From: Allosphingosinicella sp.
GTDB taxonomy: Bacteria; Pseudomonadota; Alphaproteobacteria; Sphingomonadales; Sphingomonadaceae
Direction of reading: 5' to 3'
Assembly: GCA_030447665.1 (NCBI GenBank)
Contig: JAUJOJ010000011.1
Coordinates: 31,694 to 95,693, forward strand
DNA: 64,000 nucleotides
Below the pieces are notes generated by a model. That model was not told the origin of the DNA. It saw only the letters and a program-made list of their open reading frames with translations, and made no database searches. A program made the translations under genes and the position numbers. Below, one piece after another: positions 29,324-39,018 of this stretch (position 1 is the stretch's first letter; the number at the start of each line of letters is the position of its first letter).

Positions 29324-30217
29324 ATGCCTGACGATTCGAGTAGCAGCGCCCAGGGCAATGGGCGCAGGTTCTGGAGCGGTCTCAGGACCCTCCTCTTCGG
29401 CGACGAGGGCGAAGCCACGCTCCGCGACCAGATCGAGGAAGTCATCGAAAGCCACGAGGGCGAGATTCCCGCGGTGGGCGACCTCACGCCTGTCGAGCGG
29501 CAGATGCTCCGCAACCTGCTCCATTTCGGCGAGCGGACGGCGGACGATATCTCGGTCCCGCGCGGCAACATCATCGCAGTGCCGAACACGATCAGCTTCG
29601 ACGAGCTCGTCGCCGCATTCGCCGAGGCGGGGCACAGCCGCTTGCCCGTTTATGAAGGCAGCCTCGATGCCTGCATCGGCATGGTCCACATCAAGGACGT
29701 GTTCACGCTTCAAGTGAGCGGCGCGCCGGCTCCCGAGGACATCTCCTCGCTGATCCGGACGCCGCTCTACGTGCCCGAATCGATGGGCGTGCTCGATCTG
29801 CTCGCCCGGATGCGGGCGGACCGGGTTCACCTGGCAATCGTGGTCGACGAGTTCGGCGGCACCGAAGGACTGGTGACGATCGAGGACGTGGTCGAGGAGA
29901 TTGTCGGCGAGATCGAGGACGAGCATGACGAGGCGGTCGAAAGCATGCTGATCCCGCTCGAGGACGGCATCTGGGACGCCGATGCGCGGGCCGAGCTCGA
30001 AGAGGTGGCGGACACCGTCGATGCGCGGCTCGGCGTCGTCGAGGAGGATGTCGAGACGCTCGGCGGCCTCGCCGTCGTGCTCGCAGGGCACGTTCCCCAG
30101 CTCGGAGAAATCGTCCAGCATCCGAGCGGCTGGCGGCTCGAAGTCACCGACAGCGATCCCCGCCGTGTCAATCGCCTCCGGCTCCATGCGCCGCAAGAGA
30201 CCGCCCTCACCGAATAG
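29324..30217 (+). CDS. CorC/YbeX-type CBS-domain protein
   Basis: A 297-residue cytoplasmic protein of the HlyC/CorC family without membrane segments. Two CBS domains ([19 protein letters not shown] at about 79; [20 protein letters not shown] at about 148, followed by the [13 protein letters not shown] signature) and a CorC_HlyC C-terminal domain ([17 protein letters not shown]). Fourth member of the phoH-ybeY-ybeX cluster. Linked to Mg2+ homeostasis and ribosome function. Confidence 0.93.
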   Translation: MPDDSSSSAQGNGRRFWSGLRTLLFGDEGEATLRDQIEEVIESHEGEIPAVGDLTPVERQMLRNLLHFGERTADDISVPRGNIIAVPNTISFDELVAAFAEAGHSRLPVYEGSLDACIGMVHIKDVFTLQVSGAPAPEDISSLIRTPLYVPESMGVLDLLARMRADRVHLAIVVDEFGGTEGLVTIEDVVEEIVGEIEDEHDEAVESMLIPLEDGIWDADARAELEEVADTVDARLGVVEEDVETLGGLAVVLAGHVPQLGEIVQHPSGWRLEVTDSDPRRVNRLRLHAPQETALTE

Positions 30218-30227
30218 GAACGCCGAT

Positions 30228-31544
30228 ATGCGCACCGCCGCAGGATTGATCGCGCTGGCCTCTGTCCTCGGCGGATGCGGCGAATCCGCGAAGCTCGACG
30301 TCGCGCAGGGCATCGGGCCCAATCCAAAGCTTCCGGCGCCGGTGAAAACCTTGTTCCCCACCGTCAACATCGCGGAGGCGACCGGCTGGCCCGCGGGCTC
30401 GTCGCCGCAGCCGGCCCGAGGGCTGCGCGTGAATGCGTTCGCGGACGGGCTCGATCATCCGCGCTGGATGCTGGCGCTCCCGAACGGCGACGTGCTCGTC
30501 GCCGAAACCAACAAGCCGCCCAAGCCGGAAAAGAAAGAGGGCGGCATCAAAGGCTGGATCGCCGCCAAGCTGATGAAGAAGGCGGGCGCGGGGGTGCCGA
30601 GCGCCAACCGCATCACCCTCCTGCGCGACGCCGACGGAGACGGGATCGCCGAACTCAGGACCCCCTTTCTGACCGGCCTTTATTCGCCGTTCGGAATGGC
30701 GCTGGTCGGACGCACGCTCTACGTCGCCAACGCCGATGCGCTGGTCGCCCTTCCCTATCGGGAAGGCGCCACCCGGATCGACGCGGCGCCCCGCAAGATC
30801 GCCGATCTCCCCGCCGGCCGGAACCATCACTGGACCAAGAGCCTCGTCGCGAGCCCGGACGGCAGCCGGCTCTATGTCGGCGTCGGATCCAACAGCAATG
30901 TCGCCGAGCATGGCATGGACGAGGAGCAGAACCGCGCCGCCATCCTGGAAGTGGATCCGGCGACCGGCGCCACCCGCCTGTTCGCCTCGGGCCTTCGCAA
31001 TCCGGTCGGCATGGATTGGAACCCGGAAAGCCGCGCCCTCTGGGCCGCGGTCAACGAGCGCGACGAGATCGGCAGCGACCTTGTCCCCGATTACATGACC
31101 AGCGTCAGGCCCGGCGGCCATTATGGCTGGCCGTGGAGCTATTACGGCCGGAATGTGGACGAGCGCGTGAAGCCCGCCCGACCGGACATGGTCGCCAGGG
31201 CGATCAAGCCCGATTACGCCCTCGGCCCCCACACCGCCTCGCTCGGCCTCAGCTTTTCGGACGGTGCGCGGCTCGGCCCCGCTTATGCGAACGGCGCCTT
31301 TATCGGCCAGCACGGCTCATGGAACCGCAAGCCGAGGAGCGGCTACAAAATCGTCTTCGTGCCTTTCAGCGGCGGCAAGCCCGCGGGCCAGCCGGTCGAC
31401 GTGCTCACCGGCTTCCTCAGCAAGGACGACAAGGCGATGGGCCGGCCGGTGGGCGTTGAGATCGCGCGCGACGGATCGCTGCTGGTGGCGGACGATGTCG
31501 GCAACAGGATCTGGCGCGTCAGCCTGGCCGGACCCGCGAGATGA
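30228..31544 (+). CDS. L-sorbosone dehydrogenase-like PQQ beta-propeller lipoprotein
   Basis: A 438-residue exported quinoprotein-like propeller. Signal with lipobox ([20 protein letters not shown]), then [77 protein letters not shown] and [17 protein letters not shown], the landmark strands of the sorbosone dehydrogenase/GDH group. Probably periplasmic and oxidising an aldose or sorbosone-like substrate; true substrate unknown. AGGAA ribosome binding site. ATGA overlap with the next gene. Confidence 0.88.
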   Translation: MRTAAGLIALASVLGGCGESAKLDVAQGIGPNPKLPAPVKTLFPTVNIAEATGWPAGSSPQPARGLRVNAFADGLDHPRWMLALPNGDVLVAETNKPPKPEKKEGGIKGWIAAKLMKKAGAGVPSANRITLLRDADGDGIAELRTPFLTGLYSPFGMALVGRTLYVANADALVALPYREGATRIDAAPRKIADLPAGRNHHWTKSLVASPDGSRLYVGVGSNSNVAEHGMDEEQNRAAILEVDPATGATRLFASGLRNPVGMDWNPESRALWAAVNERDEIGSDLVPDYMTSVRPGGHYGWPWSYYGRNVDERVKPARPDMVARAIKPDYALGPHTASLGLSFSDGARLGPAYANGAFIGQHGSWNRKPRSGYKIVFVPFSGGKPAGQPVDVLTGFLSKDDKAMGRPVGVEIARDGSLLVADDVGNRIWRVSLAGPAR

Positions 31545-32320
31545 ACTTCGACCATATCCGGCTGGAGACCAGCCCCGCCGCCGTCGCCACCATCACCCTG
31601 GCGCGGCCGGAGACGCTGAACGCGATGTCGGCCCGGACGGTGGACGAGCTTCGCGCCGCCGTCCAACAGGTCAGCGGTTCGGACGCCCGCTGCCTCCTGA
31701 TCACCGGCGAAGGGAGAGGCTTCTCCAGCGGCGCGGATCTCGTCAGCGGCGGCGGCCTGCCCGATGATGCGGGCGCGGCGCTGGAGAAGCATTTCAATCC
31801 GCTGATCGAGGCGCTGTTCGAGCTTTCGATCCCCGTCGTCGCGGCGGTGAACGGCCCCGCGGCCGGCGCCGGCTGCTCGCTCGCCTTGTGCGCCGACATC
31901 GTGATCGCCGCCCGCTCGGCTTATTTCCTGCAGGCCTTCATCAACATCGGGCTCATCCCGGACGCCGGCGCCACCTGGCTCCTCCCCCGCCTCGCCGGCC
32001 GCGCGCGTGCGATCGAGATGATGATGCTGGGGGAGCGCATTTCGGCCGAACAGGCGCGCGACTGGGGCCTCATCTCGCGCGTCGTCGAGGACGAGCATCT
32101 CGCCTCCGAGGCGGTGCTGCTGGCCACCAACCTTGCCCAGGGGCCGACCGTTGCGCTTGGCCTCGTCCGCAAGCTCGCCCGCAATTCCGAGCAGCTCTCG
32201 CTCAGCGAGGCCCTGGCCGCCGAGCGGGCGGCGCAGCGGGAGGCGGGGCGAACCGGCGACTTCAAAGCCGCGGTCGCGGCCTTTCTCCAGAAGCATCAGC
32301 CCCGCTTCGAGGGCCGCTGA
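31541..32320 (+). CDS. Enoyl-CoA hydratase/isomerase
   Basis: A 259-residue crotonase-fold enzyme. The oxyanion-hole motifs are [10 protein letters not shown] (about residues 59-68) and [13 protein letters not shown] (about 107-119), followed by [15 protein letters not shown]. It resembles the PaaG/PaaB phenylacetate-pathway group, but the acyl substrate cannot be fixed from sequence. It overlaps the preceding gene by four bases and heads the propionyl-CoA block. Confidence 0.93.
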   Translation: MNFDHIRLETSPAAVATITLARPETLNAMSARTVDELRAAVQQVSGSDARCLLITGEGRGFSSGADLVSGGGLPDDAGAALEKHFNPLIEALFELSIPVVAAVNGPAAGAGCSLALCADIVIAARSAYFLQAFINIGLIPDAGATWLLPRLAGRARAIEMMMLGERISAEQARDWGLISRVVEDEHLASEAVLLATNLAQGPTVALGLVRKLARNSEQLSLSEALAAERAAQREAGRTGDFKAAVAAFLQKHQPRFEGR

Positions 32321-32392
32321 ACTCGGGACCGATTTGCCTTCCGCGCAAACTCCTGAAAAAGGAGGAGCACATCAACGGGGCACCGACTCTCC

Positions 32393-33923
32393 ATGGCCAC
32401 CACCATCGACGAACTTAGATCCCGCCGGCAGCAGGCGCGGCTCGGCGGCGGCGAGAAAAGGATCGAGGCGCAGCATTCCAAGGGCCGCCTCACCGCCCGC
32501 GAGCGGCTGACGGTCCTGCTCGATCAGGACTCGTTCGAAGAATATGACATGTTCGTCGAGCATAATTGCGCCGAGTTCGGCATGGAGAGCCAGAAGGTCC
32601 CCGGCGACGGAGTCGTCACCGGCTCCGGCACGATCAACGGCCGCTTGGTCTACGTCTTTGCCCAGGACTTCACCGTCTTCGGCGGCTCGCTGTCCGAACG
32701 TCACGCGCAGAAGATCTGCAAGATCATGGACATGGCGATGAAGGTCGGCGCGCCGTGATCGGCCTCAACGATTCGGGCGGCGCCCGCATCCAGGAAGGCG
32801 TCGCCTCGCTCGCCGGCTATGCCGAGGTGTTCCAGCGCAACGTGCTGGCATCGGGCGTCATTCCGCAGATCAGCGTGATCATGGGGCCTTGTGCGGGCGG
32901 CGCTGTCTATTCCCCGGCGATGACCGACTTCATCTTCATGGTGAAGGATTCGAGCTACATGTTCGTCACCGGACCCGACGTCGTGAAGACGGTGACCAAC
33001 GAGGTGGTGACGCAGGAAGAGCTCGGCGGCGCGGTGACGCACACCACCAAGTCGGGCGTCGCCGACGTCGCCTTCGAAAACGATATCGAGGCTTTGCTCG
33101 CCACCCGCGACTTCTTCGATTTCTTGCCCCTTCCAACCGGCACCCGCTGCCCGAGCGGCCCACCGGCGATCCTTGGGACCGACAGGAGGACAGCCTCGAC
33201 ACGTTGATCCCGGATTCGGCCGCCAAGCCCTACGACATGCACGAGCTCATCCGGAAGACGGTCGACGAGGGCGACTTCTTCGAGGTGCAGCCGAACCACG
33301 CCGCCAACATCATCTGCGGCTTCGGCCGGATCGAGGGCCGCACGATCGGCATCGTCGCCAACCAGCCGATGGTGCTTGCCGGGGTCCTCGACATCGCCAG
33401 CTCGAAGAAAGCGGGCCGTTTCGTCCGCTTCTGCGACGCCTTCGACATCCCGATCATCACCTTCGTCGACGTGCCCGGCTTTCTCCCCGGCGTGGCGCAG
33501 GAGCATAACGGCATCATCAAGAACGGCGCCAAATTGCTCTTCGCCTTTGCCGAGGCGACCGTGCCGAAGATTACCGTCATCACCCGCAAGGCCTATGGCG
33601 GCGCCTACGACGTGATGTCCTCCAAGCATCTGCGCGGCGACCTCAATTACGCCTGGCCCTCCGCCGAGATCGCGGTGATGGGCGCCAAGGGCGCGGTCGA
33701 GATCATCTTCCGCAAGGATATCGGCGACCCGGAGAAGATCGCCGCCCGCACCGCCGAATACGAACAGCGGTTCGCCAACCCCTTCGTAGCGGCGAGCATG
33801 GGCTTCATCGACGAGGTCATCATGCCGCACTCGACGCGGCGGCGGATCGCGCTCGGCCTGCGCAAGCTCCGCGACAAGCAGCTTGAGAATCCCTGGAAGA
33901 AGCATGACAATATCCCGTTGTGA
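32393..33923 (+). CDS. pccB: Propionyl-CoA carboxylase beta subunit (two frameshifts)
   Basis: The carboxyltransferase subunit that converts propionyl-CoA to (S)-methylmalonyl-CoA. The first part runs [20 protein letters not shown] to AMKVGAP, where CCGTGA makes a false stop near 32757; adding one C continues [16 protein letters not shown] second one-base loss near 33132 (CTTTCC read as CTTCC) breaks FDFLPLSN. After that the C-terminal half is intact: GAGRF-type [33 protein letters not shown] and the end KKHDNIPL. About 510 residues when repaired. Confidence 0.95.
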
Positions 33924-34207
33924 GCAGGCGCGCACGAGAGAGACGACTGGAAGCTGAGGAGCGCTGGCCAAACCTGTTTCGGTTCCTCGTCTGCTATCTG
34001 GATTGGCGAGAGGAATTTGGATCGATCGAAGCGGCTTTGGGCCGGGCGATCAGCGACTGGGGCTTACAAGAACGCCAGCTTGTGCTGAAGGAATGGCGAG
34101 ACTGGAATAATACGCATGGCTGGAGTGAGGATGTTGCAGCTTATGTTCACGACGGCCTCAGCGTCTACGTCAACTTCCAAACCGCATTAGAGCCAGACAG
34201 TTCATGA
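33920..34207 (+). CDS. Low-GC small protein, possibly CdiI-type immunity protein
   Basis: A 95-residue acidic/aromatic protein starting at a GTG that overlaps the pccB stop. Pattern [18 protein letters not shown] with EAALGRAI and a later [11 protein letters not shown] recalls contact-dependent inhibition immunity proteins of the CdiI_2 type (short N-terminal F..Y...W motif, then a run of helices), but the match is by eye only. Its GC content is visibly lower than its neighbours, and it is bracketed by a duplicate of the pccB 3' end. It therefore probably arrived by transfer, as an orphan immunity gene. Confidence 0.55.
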   Translation: MSRRARERRLEAEERWPNLFRFLVCYLDWREEFGSIEAALGRAISDWGLQERQLVLKEWRDWNNTHGWSEDVAAYVHDGLSVYVNFQTALEPDSS

Positions 34208-34258
34208 ACCGTGTTTACGATAGGCTGATGAGTCTGTCCGGGATGAGATCGGCACTAG

Positions 34259-34450
34259 GTGGACACCATGATTCCTAGTCGCCTCCATTACATCGGAGTG
34301 GCGAACGCCTCCATTGAGACGAGCATGAGCTCCATCGACCAAGTCATCATGCCGCATTCGACGCGACCGCGGATCACGCTAGGTTTACGCAAGCTCCGCG
34401 ACAAGCAGCTCGAAAATCCTTGGAAGAAGCATGACAATATCCCTCTCTGA
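34259..34450 (+). pseudogene. Chimeric remnant: mce-like 5' fragment joined to a pccB 3' fragment
   Basis: The 63-codon reading frame holds RLHYIGVANASIETSM (about residues 8-23), alike to RLNHVGVATPSIDRSI of the methylmalonyl-CoA epimerase downstream. It then holds [20 protein letters not shown] through to KKHDNIPL, nearly identical to the last 40 residues of PccB. Its TGA overlaps the ATG of the next gene, which looks like the ancestral pccB junction. It is a recombination scar; no function is expected. Confidence 0.7.
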
Positions 34451-34677
34451 ACACCTGCTGGTGGCGCTCGTCAGCCTGGGGCTCGTGCCCTGGATCGTCT
34501 GGACCGTTCGCCGCGGCGTGCAGTCCGGCATGCTTCCGATCGGCGGAAGCTATGTTCGCCGACGAGCGCCCCGCCGCTTTCAAGATGCTCCTGTGCTTCT
34601 ATGGGTTGGCTGCCCTGTTTGCGGTCTTCATCGCAGTCGATCTGCTCTTCGGCGTCGATGTCGGGAGCTGGCCATGA
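34431..34677 (+). CDS. Small two-helix membrane protein (one frameshift)
   Basis: Starts [20 protein letters not shown], with a first membrane helix, then RRGVQSGMLPIGGSYV. The frame breaks near 34556; the other frame continues DERPAAFKMLLCFYGLAALF with a second hydrophobic helix ending DVGSWP-stop. Restored length is about 82 residues. The ATG overlaps the pccB-like KKHDNIPL end. The stop overlaps the mce start. Unknown inner-membrane protein in the methylmalonyl-CoA operon. Confidence 0.65.
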
Positions 34678-35092
34678 GCTGGGGCGCCTGAACCATGTCG
34701 GGGTCGCCACCCCGTCCATCGACAGGAGCATCGCCCTTTATCGCGATCTGCTCGGCGCGACGAAGATCGGCGAACCGTTCGACCTGCCGCCGCAGAAGGT
34801 GCGGGTGTGCTTCGTCGATCTGCCGAACAGCCAGATCGAGCTGCTGGAGCCGCTCGGAGAAGATTCGCCAGTCGCTAAATTCCTCGAGAAAAATCCGGCG
34901 GGCGGGCAGCATCATGTCTGCTTCGAGGTGCCGGACATTCATGCGGCCGCGGCGGAGATGACGGCGAAGGGCGCCAAGGTGCTCGGTGAGCCGCGCATCG
35001 GCGCCCATGGCACACTGGTGATCTTCCTGCACCCGAAAGGCACGGGCGGCGTCCTCGTCGAGTTGATGGAGAGGCCGAAAGACGCGCATTGA
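34674..35092 (+). CDS. mce: Methylmalonyl-CoA epimerase (start-proximal frameshift)
   Basis: A vicinal-oxygen-chelate enzyme that racemises methylmalonyl-CoA. The expected start is ATG at 34674, with one A missing just after it (ATGAAGCTG read as ATGAGCTG); otherwise translation from an upstream ATG at 34658 gives MSGAGHELGRLNHVGVATPS. The body has the metal and catalytic residues in GRLNHVGVA, SQIELLEPL, GGQHHVCFEV and FLHPKGTGGVLVELME. About 139 residues. Confidence 0.9.
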
Positions 35093-35136
35093 CGTTGCGG
35101 CTGGCGCAGCGGCTCGGGCGGGATTATGGTGCGGCT

Positions 35137-35382
35137 ATGTCGGAGAAGGTGGTCATAGAGCTCAGCGAAGCCGAGTTGGCCGAGCTTCGCGAATGGGCGA
35201 AGAACAGCGAGCAAAGCCTGGAGGCTCTGCTCCACGACGCCCTGCAGGGCTACATGGCGCGGACGAGGGAATGGATCGATTCCATCCGGGAAGCGGATAA
35301 AGGCCCCTTCTATTCGCTGGAAGAGGTTCAGGCGCATCTCACCGAGCGCCGCCGCCATCGCCGGTCACACGCAGCCGAATAG
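35137..35382 (+). CDS. ParD-like antitoxin
   Basis: An 81-residue protein starting MSEKVVIELSEAELAEL: a beta-strand plus helix of the ribbon-helix-helix kind, then an alpha-helical, charged tail that should wrap the toxin. GGATTA-like spacing before the ATG is weak, but the TAG stop overlaps the GTG of the toxin gene (TAGTG), coupling the two. A longer start at 35089 would overlap the mce stop, but the RHH motif fits the shorter one. Confidence 0.75.
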   Translation: MSEKVVIELSEAELAELREWAKNSEQSLEALLHDALQGYMARTREWIDSIREADKGPFYSLEEVQAHLTERRRHRRSHAAE

Positions 35383-35654
35383 TGGTCCTTGAATTCACGG
35401 CGATTGCCGAAGCGGACCTCGCGCGCATTTTCGAGTTCAACCTCGAGCGAAGTTGGTCTTGGGCGGAACGGGTCGAGAAGCGAGTGCTCGAGCGTGCTTA
35501 CGCTCTGCTCATCACACCCCATATCGGGCGTGCCACTCAGGATCCGGGAGTCTACAGGCTCTCCATCACTGACATTCAATATGTGATCGACTACAGGATC
35601 ATTCGCGACCGCATCCGCATCTTGCGCGTTCAATCCACCAGAGAAGCCCGTTGA
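35382..35654 (+). CDS. ParE/RelE-superfamily toxin
   Basis: A 90-residue ParE-type toxin with [20 protein letters not shown], then [34 protein letters not shown] and [14 protein letters not shown], the typical RelE/ParE fold. GTG start overlapping the antitoxin stop. It probably inhibits DNA gyrase or, less likely, cleaves mRNA (family knowledge). Its own stop overlaps the TTG start of mcm, an unusual place for a toxin-antitoxin pair. Confidence 0.8.
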   Translation: MVLEFTAIAEADLARIFEFNLERSWSWAERVEKRVLERAYALLITPHIGRATQDPGVYRLSITDIQYVIDYRIIRDRIRILRVQSTREAR

Positions 35655-37875
35655 GTAGCGACAAACCAATCATCGAGCAGAATACAGGCGAGGATAGCGG
35701 CGCCGCGCCCGCCCAGGGCCGCCCCTCGCCGCCCGCGCCTGCGCAGCCGACCCTCGCCGATTGGAATGCCGCGGCCGGCCAGGAGGTGAAAGGCAAGGAT
35801 CTTATCTGGCACACGCCCGAAGGCATCGCGGTAAAGCCGCTCTACACCGCCGGGGACACGGCCGATCTCGACCCGGGCCTTCCGGGCTTTGCGCCCTTCA
35901 CACGCGGCCCCTACGCGTCGATGTACACCGGCCGTCCCTGGACGATCCGGCAATATGCGGGTTTCTCCACCGCCGAGGATTCGAACGCCTTTTACCGCCG
36001 CAACCTCGCCGCGGGTCAGAAGGCCTCTCGGTCGCCTTCGATCTCGCCACCCACCGCGGCTATGACAGCGATCATCCGCGCGTGGTCGGCGACGTCGGCA
36101 AGGCGGGCGTGGCGATCGACACGCTCGAGGACATGAAGATCCTGTTCGACGGCATTCCCTTGGGCGATATGTCCGTCTCGATGACGATGAACGGCGCGGT
36201 GCTCCCCGTGCTCGCTTTCTATATCGTCGCCGCCGAGGAGCAGGGCGTCAGCCAGGCCCAGCTCCAGGGCACGATCCAGAACGACATCCTCAAGGAGTTC
36301 GCGGTCCGCAACACCTATATCTATCCGCCCGAACCCTCGATGCGGATCGTCGCCGACATCATCGCCTACACCTCGGCCAACATGCCCAAGTTCAATTCGA
36401 TCTCGATCAGCGGCTATCACATGCAGGAAGCCGGCGCGACGGCGGTGCAGGAGCTCGCTTTCACGCTCGCGGACGGCATGGAATATGTCCGCGCCGCGCG
36501 GGCGAAGGGGCTGGAGGTGGACGCCTTCGCGCCGCGTCTCTCCTTCTTCTTCGCGATCGGGATGAACTTCTTCATGGAGGTGGCGAAGCTGCGCGCCGCG
36601 CGCCTGCTCTGGCACCGGATCATGGACGATTTCGGCGCCAAGAACGCGAAGTCCAAGATGCTGCGCACCCATTGCCAGACCTCGGGCGTCAGCCTCACCG
36701 AGCAGGACCCGTACAACAACGTCGTCCGCACCACCGTCGAGGCGATGGCGGCGGTGCTCGGCGGCACGCAATCGCTCCACACCAACAGCTTCGACGAGGC
36801 GATCGCGCTTCCGACCGACACCAGCGCCCGCATCGCCCGCAACACGCAGCTCATCCTGGCCGAGGAAACCGGCATCGCCAATGTCGCCGATCCCCTCGGC
36901 GGAAGCTATTATGTCGAGGCGCTGACGCAGGAGCTCGCCGACCAGGCCTGGGCCTTGATCCAGGACGTGGAAGGCATGGGCGGCATGACGATGGCGGTGG
37001 CCGAGGGCATGCCCAAGCGCCGCATCGAGGAAGCCTCGGCGGCGCGGGCGGCGCGGGTCGATCGCGGCGAGGACGTGATCGTGGGCGTCAACCGCTACCG
37101 CCTCACCGACGAAGCGGCGATCGACATCCTCGAAATCGACAATGCACGGGTGCGATCGGGCCAAATCGATCGCATCGCCCGCACACGCGCCTCCCGCGAC
37201 GAAGCCGCCGCCCGCGCGGCGCTCGATGCCCTTTGTGAGGGGGCACGCAAGGACGCGAACCTCCTCCAGCTCTCGGTGGAAGCGGCGCGGGCGCGCTGCA
37301 CATTGGGCGAGATCAGCGCCGCGCTGGAAGACGTGTTCGGCCGCTACGACACGGTGCCGAAGCCGGTCAGCGGCATCTATGGCGGCGCCTATGCGGGCGA
37401 TCCTCGCTGGGCGCGAGCCGAGGAGGGCGTCGGGGCGGTCGAACGCCGCCTCGGCCGCCGCCCGCGCATCCTCGTCGCCAAGATGGGCCAGGACGGCCAC
37501 GACCGCGGCGCCAACCTCGTCGCCTCCGCGTTCGCCGACCTCGGCTTCGACGTGGTTCCCGGCCCGCTTTTCCAGACGCCCGAGGAAAGCGCGCGCATGG
37601 CGATCGAGCGCGACGTCGATGTCGTCGGCGCCTCGAGCCTTGCCGCGGGACACAGGACGCTCGTCCCGGGCCTGATCGACCATCTCCGCGACATGGGTCG
37701 TGCGGATATCAAGGTCGTGGTCGGCGGCGTCATCCCGGCCCAGGATTACGAGATGCTGCGCGAAGCGGGGGTCCAGGCGATCTTCGGCCCCGGCACCAAT
37801 TTGGTCGACGCGGCCGGCGAGGTGCTGAAGCTCCTCGGCCACAACCTCCCTCCATTGGAAGAAGCGGCGGAATGA
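35651..37875 (+). CDS. mcm: Methylmalonyl-CoA mutase (one frameshift)
   Basis: An adenosylcobalamin enzyme that converts (R)-methylmalonyl-CoA to succinyl-CoA. TTG start overlapping the toxin stop. Substrate domain ([20 protein letters not shown]; then, after a one-base loss near 36021, [19 protein letters not shown]), [35 protein letters not shown] and [14 protein letters not shown]. The C-terminal B12-binding domain carries [15 protein letters not shown] (DxHxxG) and [12 protein letters not shown]. About 741 residues, complete when repaired. Co-operates with PccA/B and Mce. Confidence 0.96.
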
Positions 37876-39008
37876 CGGATCTGGAAATCTCCCCCTCCCT
37901 GCATAGGGAGGGGTCAGGGGTGGGTCAGCAGCATCGGGGGCTCGATGCCTCTGATGCTGCTGCGGCAGCCGAAGGGCTCGCTTCGCTCGCCACCCACCCC
38001 CAGCCCCTCCCTAGTGGGGAGGGGAGGAATGACTGGACGCGTGAAGAAATCGGCGTGCTATTCGATCTCCCGTTCCTCGACCTCATCTATGAGGCCCAGA
38101 CCGTCCACCGCCGCTTCCACGCGGCGAACGAGGTGCAACTTTCCACCCTCCTTTCCATCAAGACCGGCGGCTGCCCGGAGGATTGCGGCTATTGCAGCCA
38201 ATCCGCCTTTGCCAAGACCGGCCTCAAGGCGGAAAAGCTGATGGACGTAAGTGCGGTGATCGCATCCGCCGCCGAGGCCAAGGCGGCCGGTTCCGGGCGC
38301 TTCTGCATGGGCGCGGCATGGCGCGAGCCCAAGGACCGGGACATGGACGCCCTCTGCGAGATGGTGTCGGCCGTAAAGGCGATGGGGCTGGAAACCTGCA
38401 TGACGCTCGGCATGCTCACGCAGGACCAGGCAGAGCGGCTGTCGAAGGCCGGCCTCGATTATTACAACCACAATCTCGACACCTCGCCCGAACATTATTC
38501 GGAGGTCATCACCACCCGCACCTATCAGGAGCGGCTCGACACGCTCGAGCGGGTCCGCGCCTCCGGCATGTCGGTCTGTTGCGGCGGCATCGTCGGAATG
38601 GGGGAAAGCCGCGACGACCGGGTCGGCTTCCTTCATGCGCTCGCCACCCTGTCGGCGCACCCGGAAAGCGTTCCGATCAACGCGCTTGTGCCGGTGAAAG
38701 GCACCGTCCTCGGCGACATGCTGGCCGGCACTCCGCTCGCTAAGATCGACGACATCGAGTTCGTCCGCACGGTGGCCGTCGCACGCGTCACCATGCCGCG
38801 CTCGATGGTGCGCCTCTCGGCCGGCCGCGAAAGCATGAGCGAGGCGACGCAGGCGCTCTGCTTCCTCGCCGGCGCCAACTCGATCTTCACCGGCGACAAG
38901 CTGCTCACCACGGGGAATGCCGGCGCGGGAGCTGACGCGGCGCTGTTCGAAAAACTGGGGCTCGCGCCGATGACGAGCGAAGAACCTGCACGCGTGGCGG
39001 CGGAATAG
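37872..39008 (+). CDS. bioB: Biotin synthase with repeat-encoded N-terminal segment
   Basis: A radical-SAM enzyme inserting sulfur into dethiobiotin. The conserved part runs from [20 protein letters not shown] (about residue 55) with the cluster motif [11 protein letters not shown] (about residues 98-108) and the 2Fe-2S ligands (CMGAAWR, CMTLGM, NHNLDT, RLSAGR). Residues 7-51 are encoded by a family D repeat (37891-38026), in frame, and have no counterpart in usual BioB proteins of 330-350 residues. ATGA overlap with mcm. A start at an internal GTG or TTG past the repeat is possible; none has a clear ribosome binding site. Biotin serves PccA. Confidence 0.93.
   Translation: MTDLEISPSLHREGSGVGQQHRGLDASDAAAAAEGLASLATHPQPLPSGEGRNDWTREEIGVLFDLPFLDLIYEAQTVHRRFHAANEVQLSTLLSIKTGGCPEDCGYCSQSAFAKTGLKAEKLMDVSAVIASAAEAKAAGSGRFCMGAAWREPKDRDMDALCEMVSAVKAMGLETCMTLGMLTQDQAERLSKAGLDYYNHNLDTSPEHYSEVITTRTYQERLDTLERVRASGMSVCCGGIVGMGESRDDRVGFLHALATLSAHPESVPINALVPVKGTVLGDMLAGTPLAKIDDIEFVRTVAVARVTMPRSMVRLSAGRESMSEATQALCFLAGANSIFTGDKLLTTGNAGAGADAALFEKLGLAPMTSEEPARVAAE
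37891..38026. repeat. Family D repeat inside bioB
   Basis: TCCCCCTCCCTGCATAGGGA and GGGGTCAGGGGTGGGT pair with CACCCACCCCCAGCCCCTCC and GTGGGGAGGGG. The centre GGGGGCTCGATGCC matches the copy at 14041-14215. It reads through in the bioB frame without a stop. Confidence 0.85.
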
Positions 39009-39018
39009 ACGAGGACGA

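Noticed and set aside
36016-37842. A 608-codon frame antisense to mcm
   Set aside because: Shadow of the mcm codon pattern; the forward frame is a clear methylmalonyl-CoA mutase.
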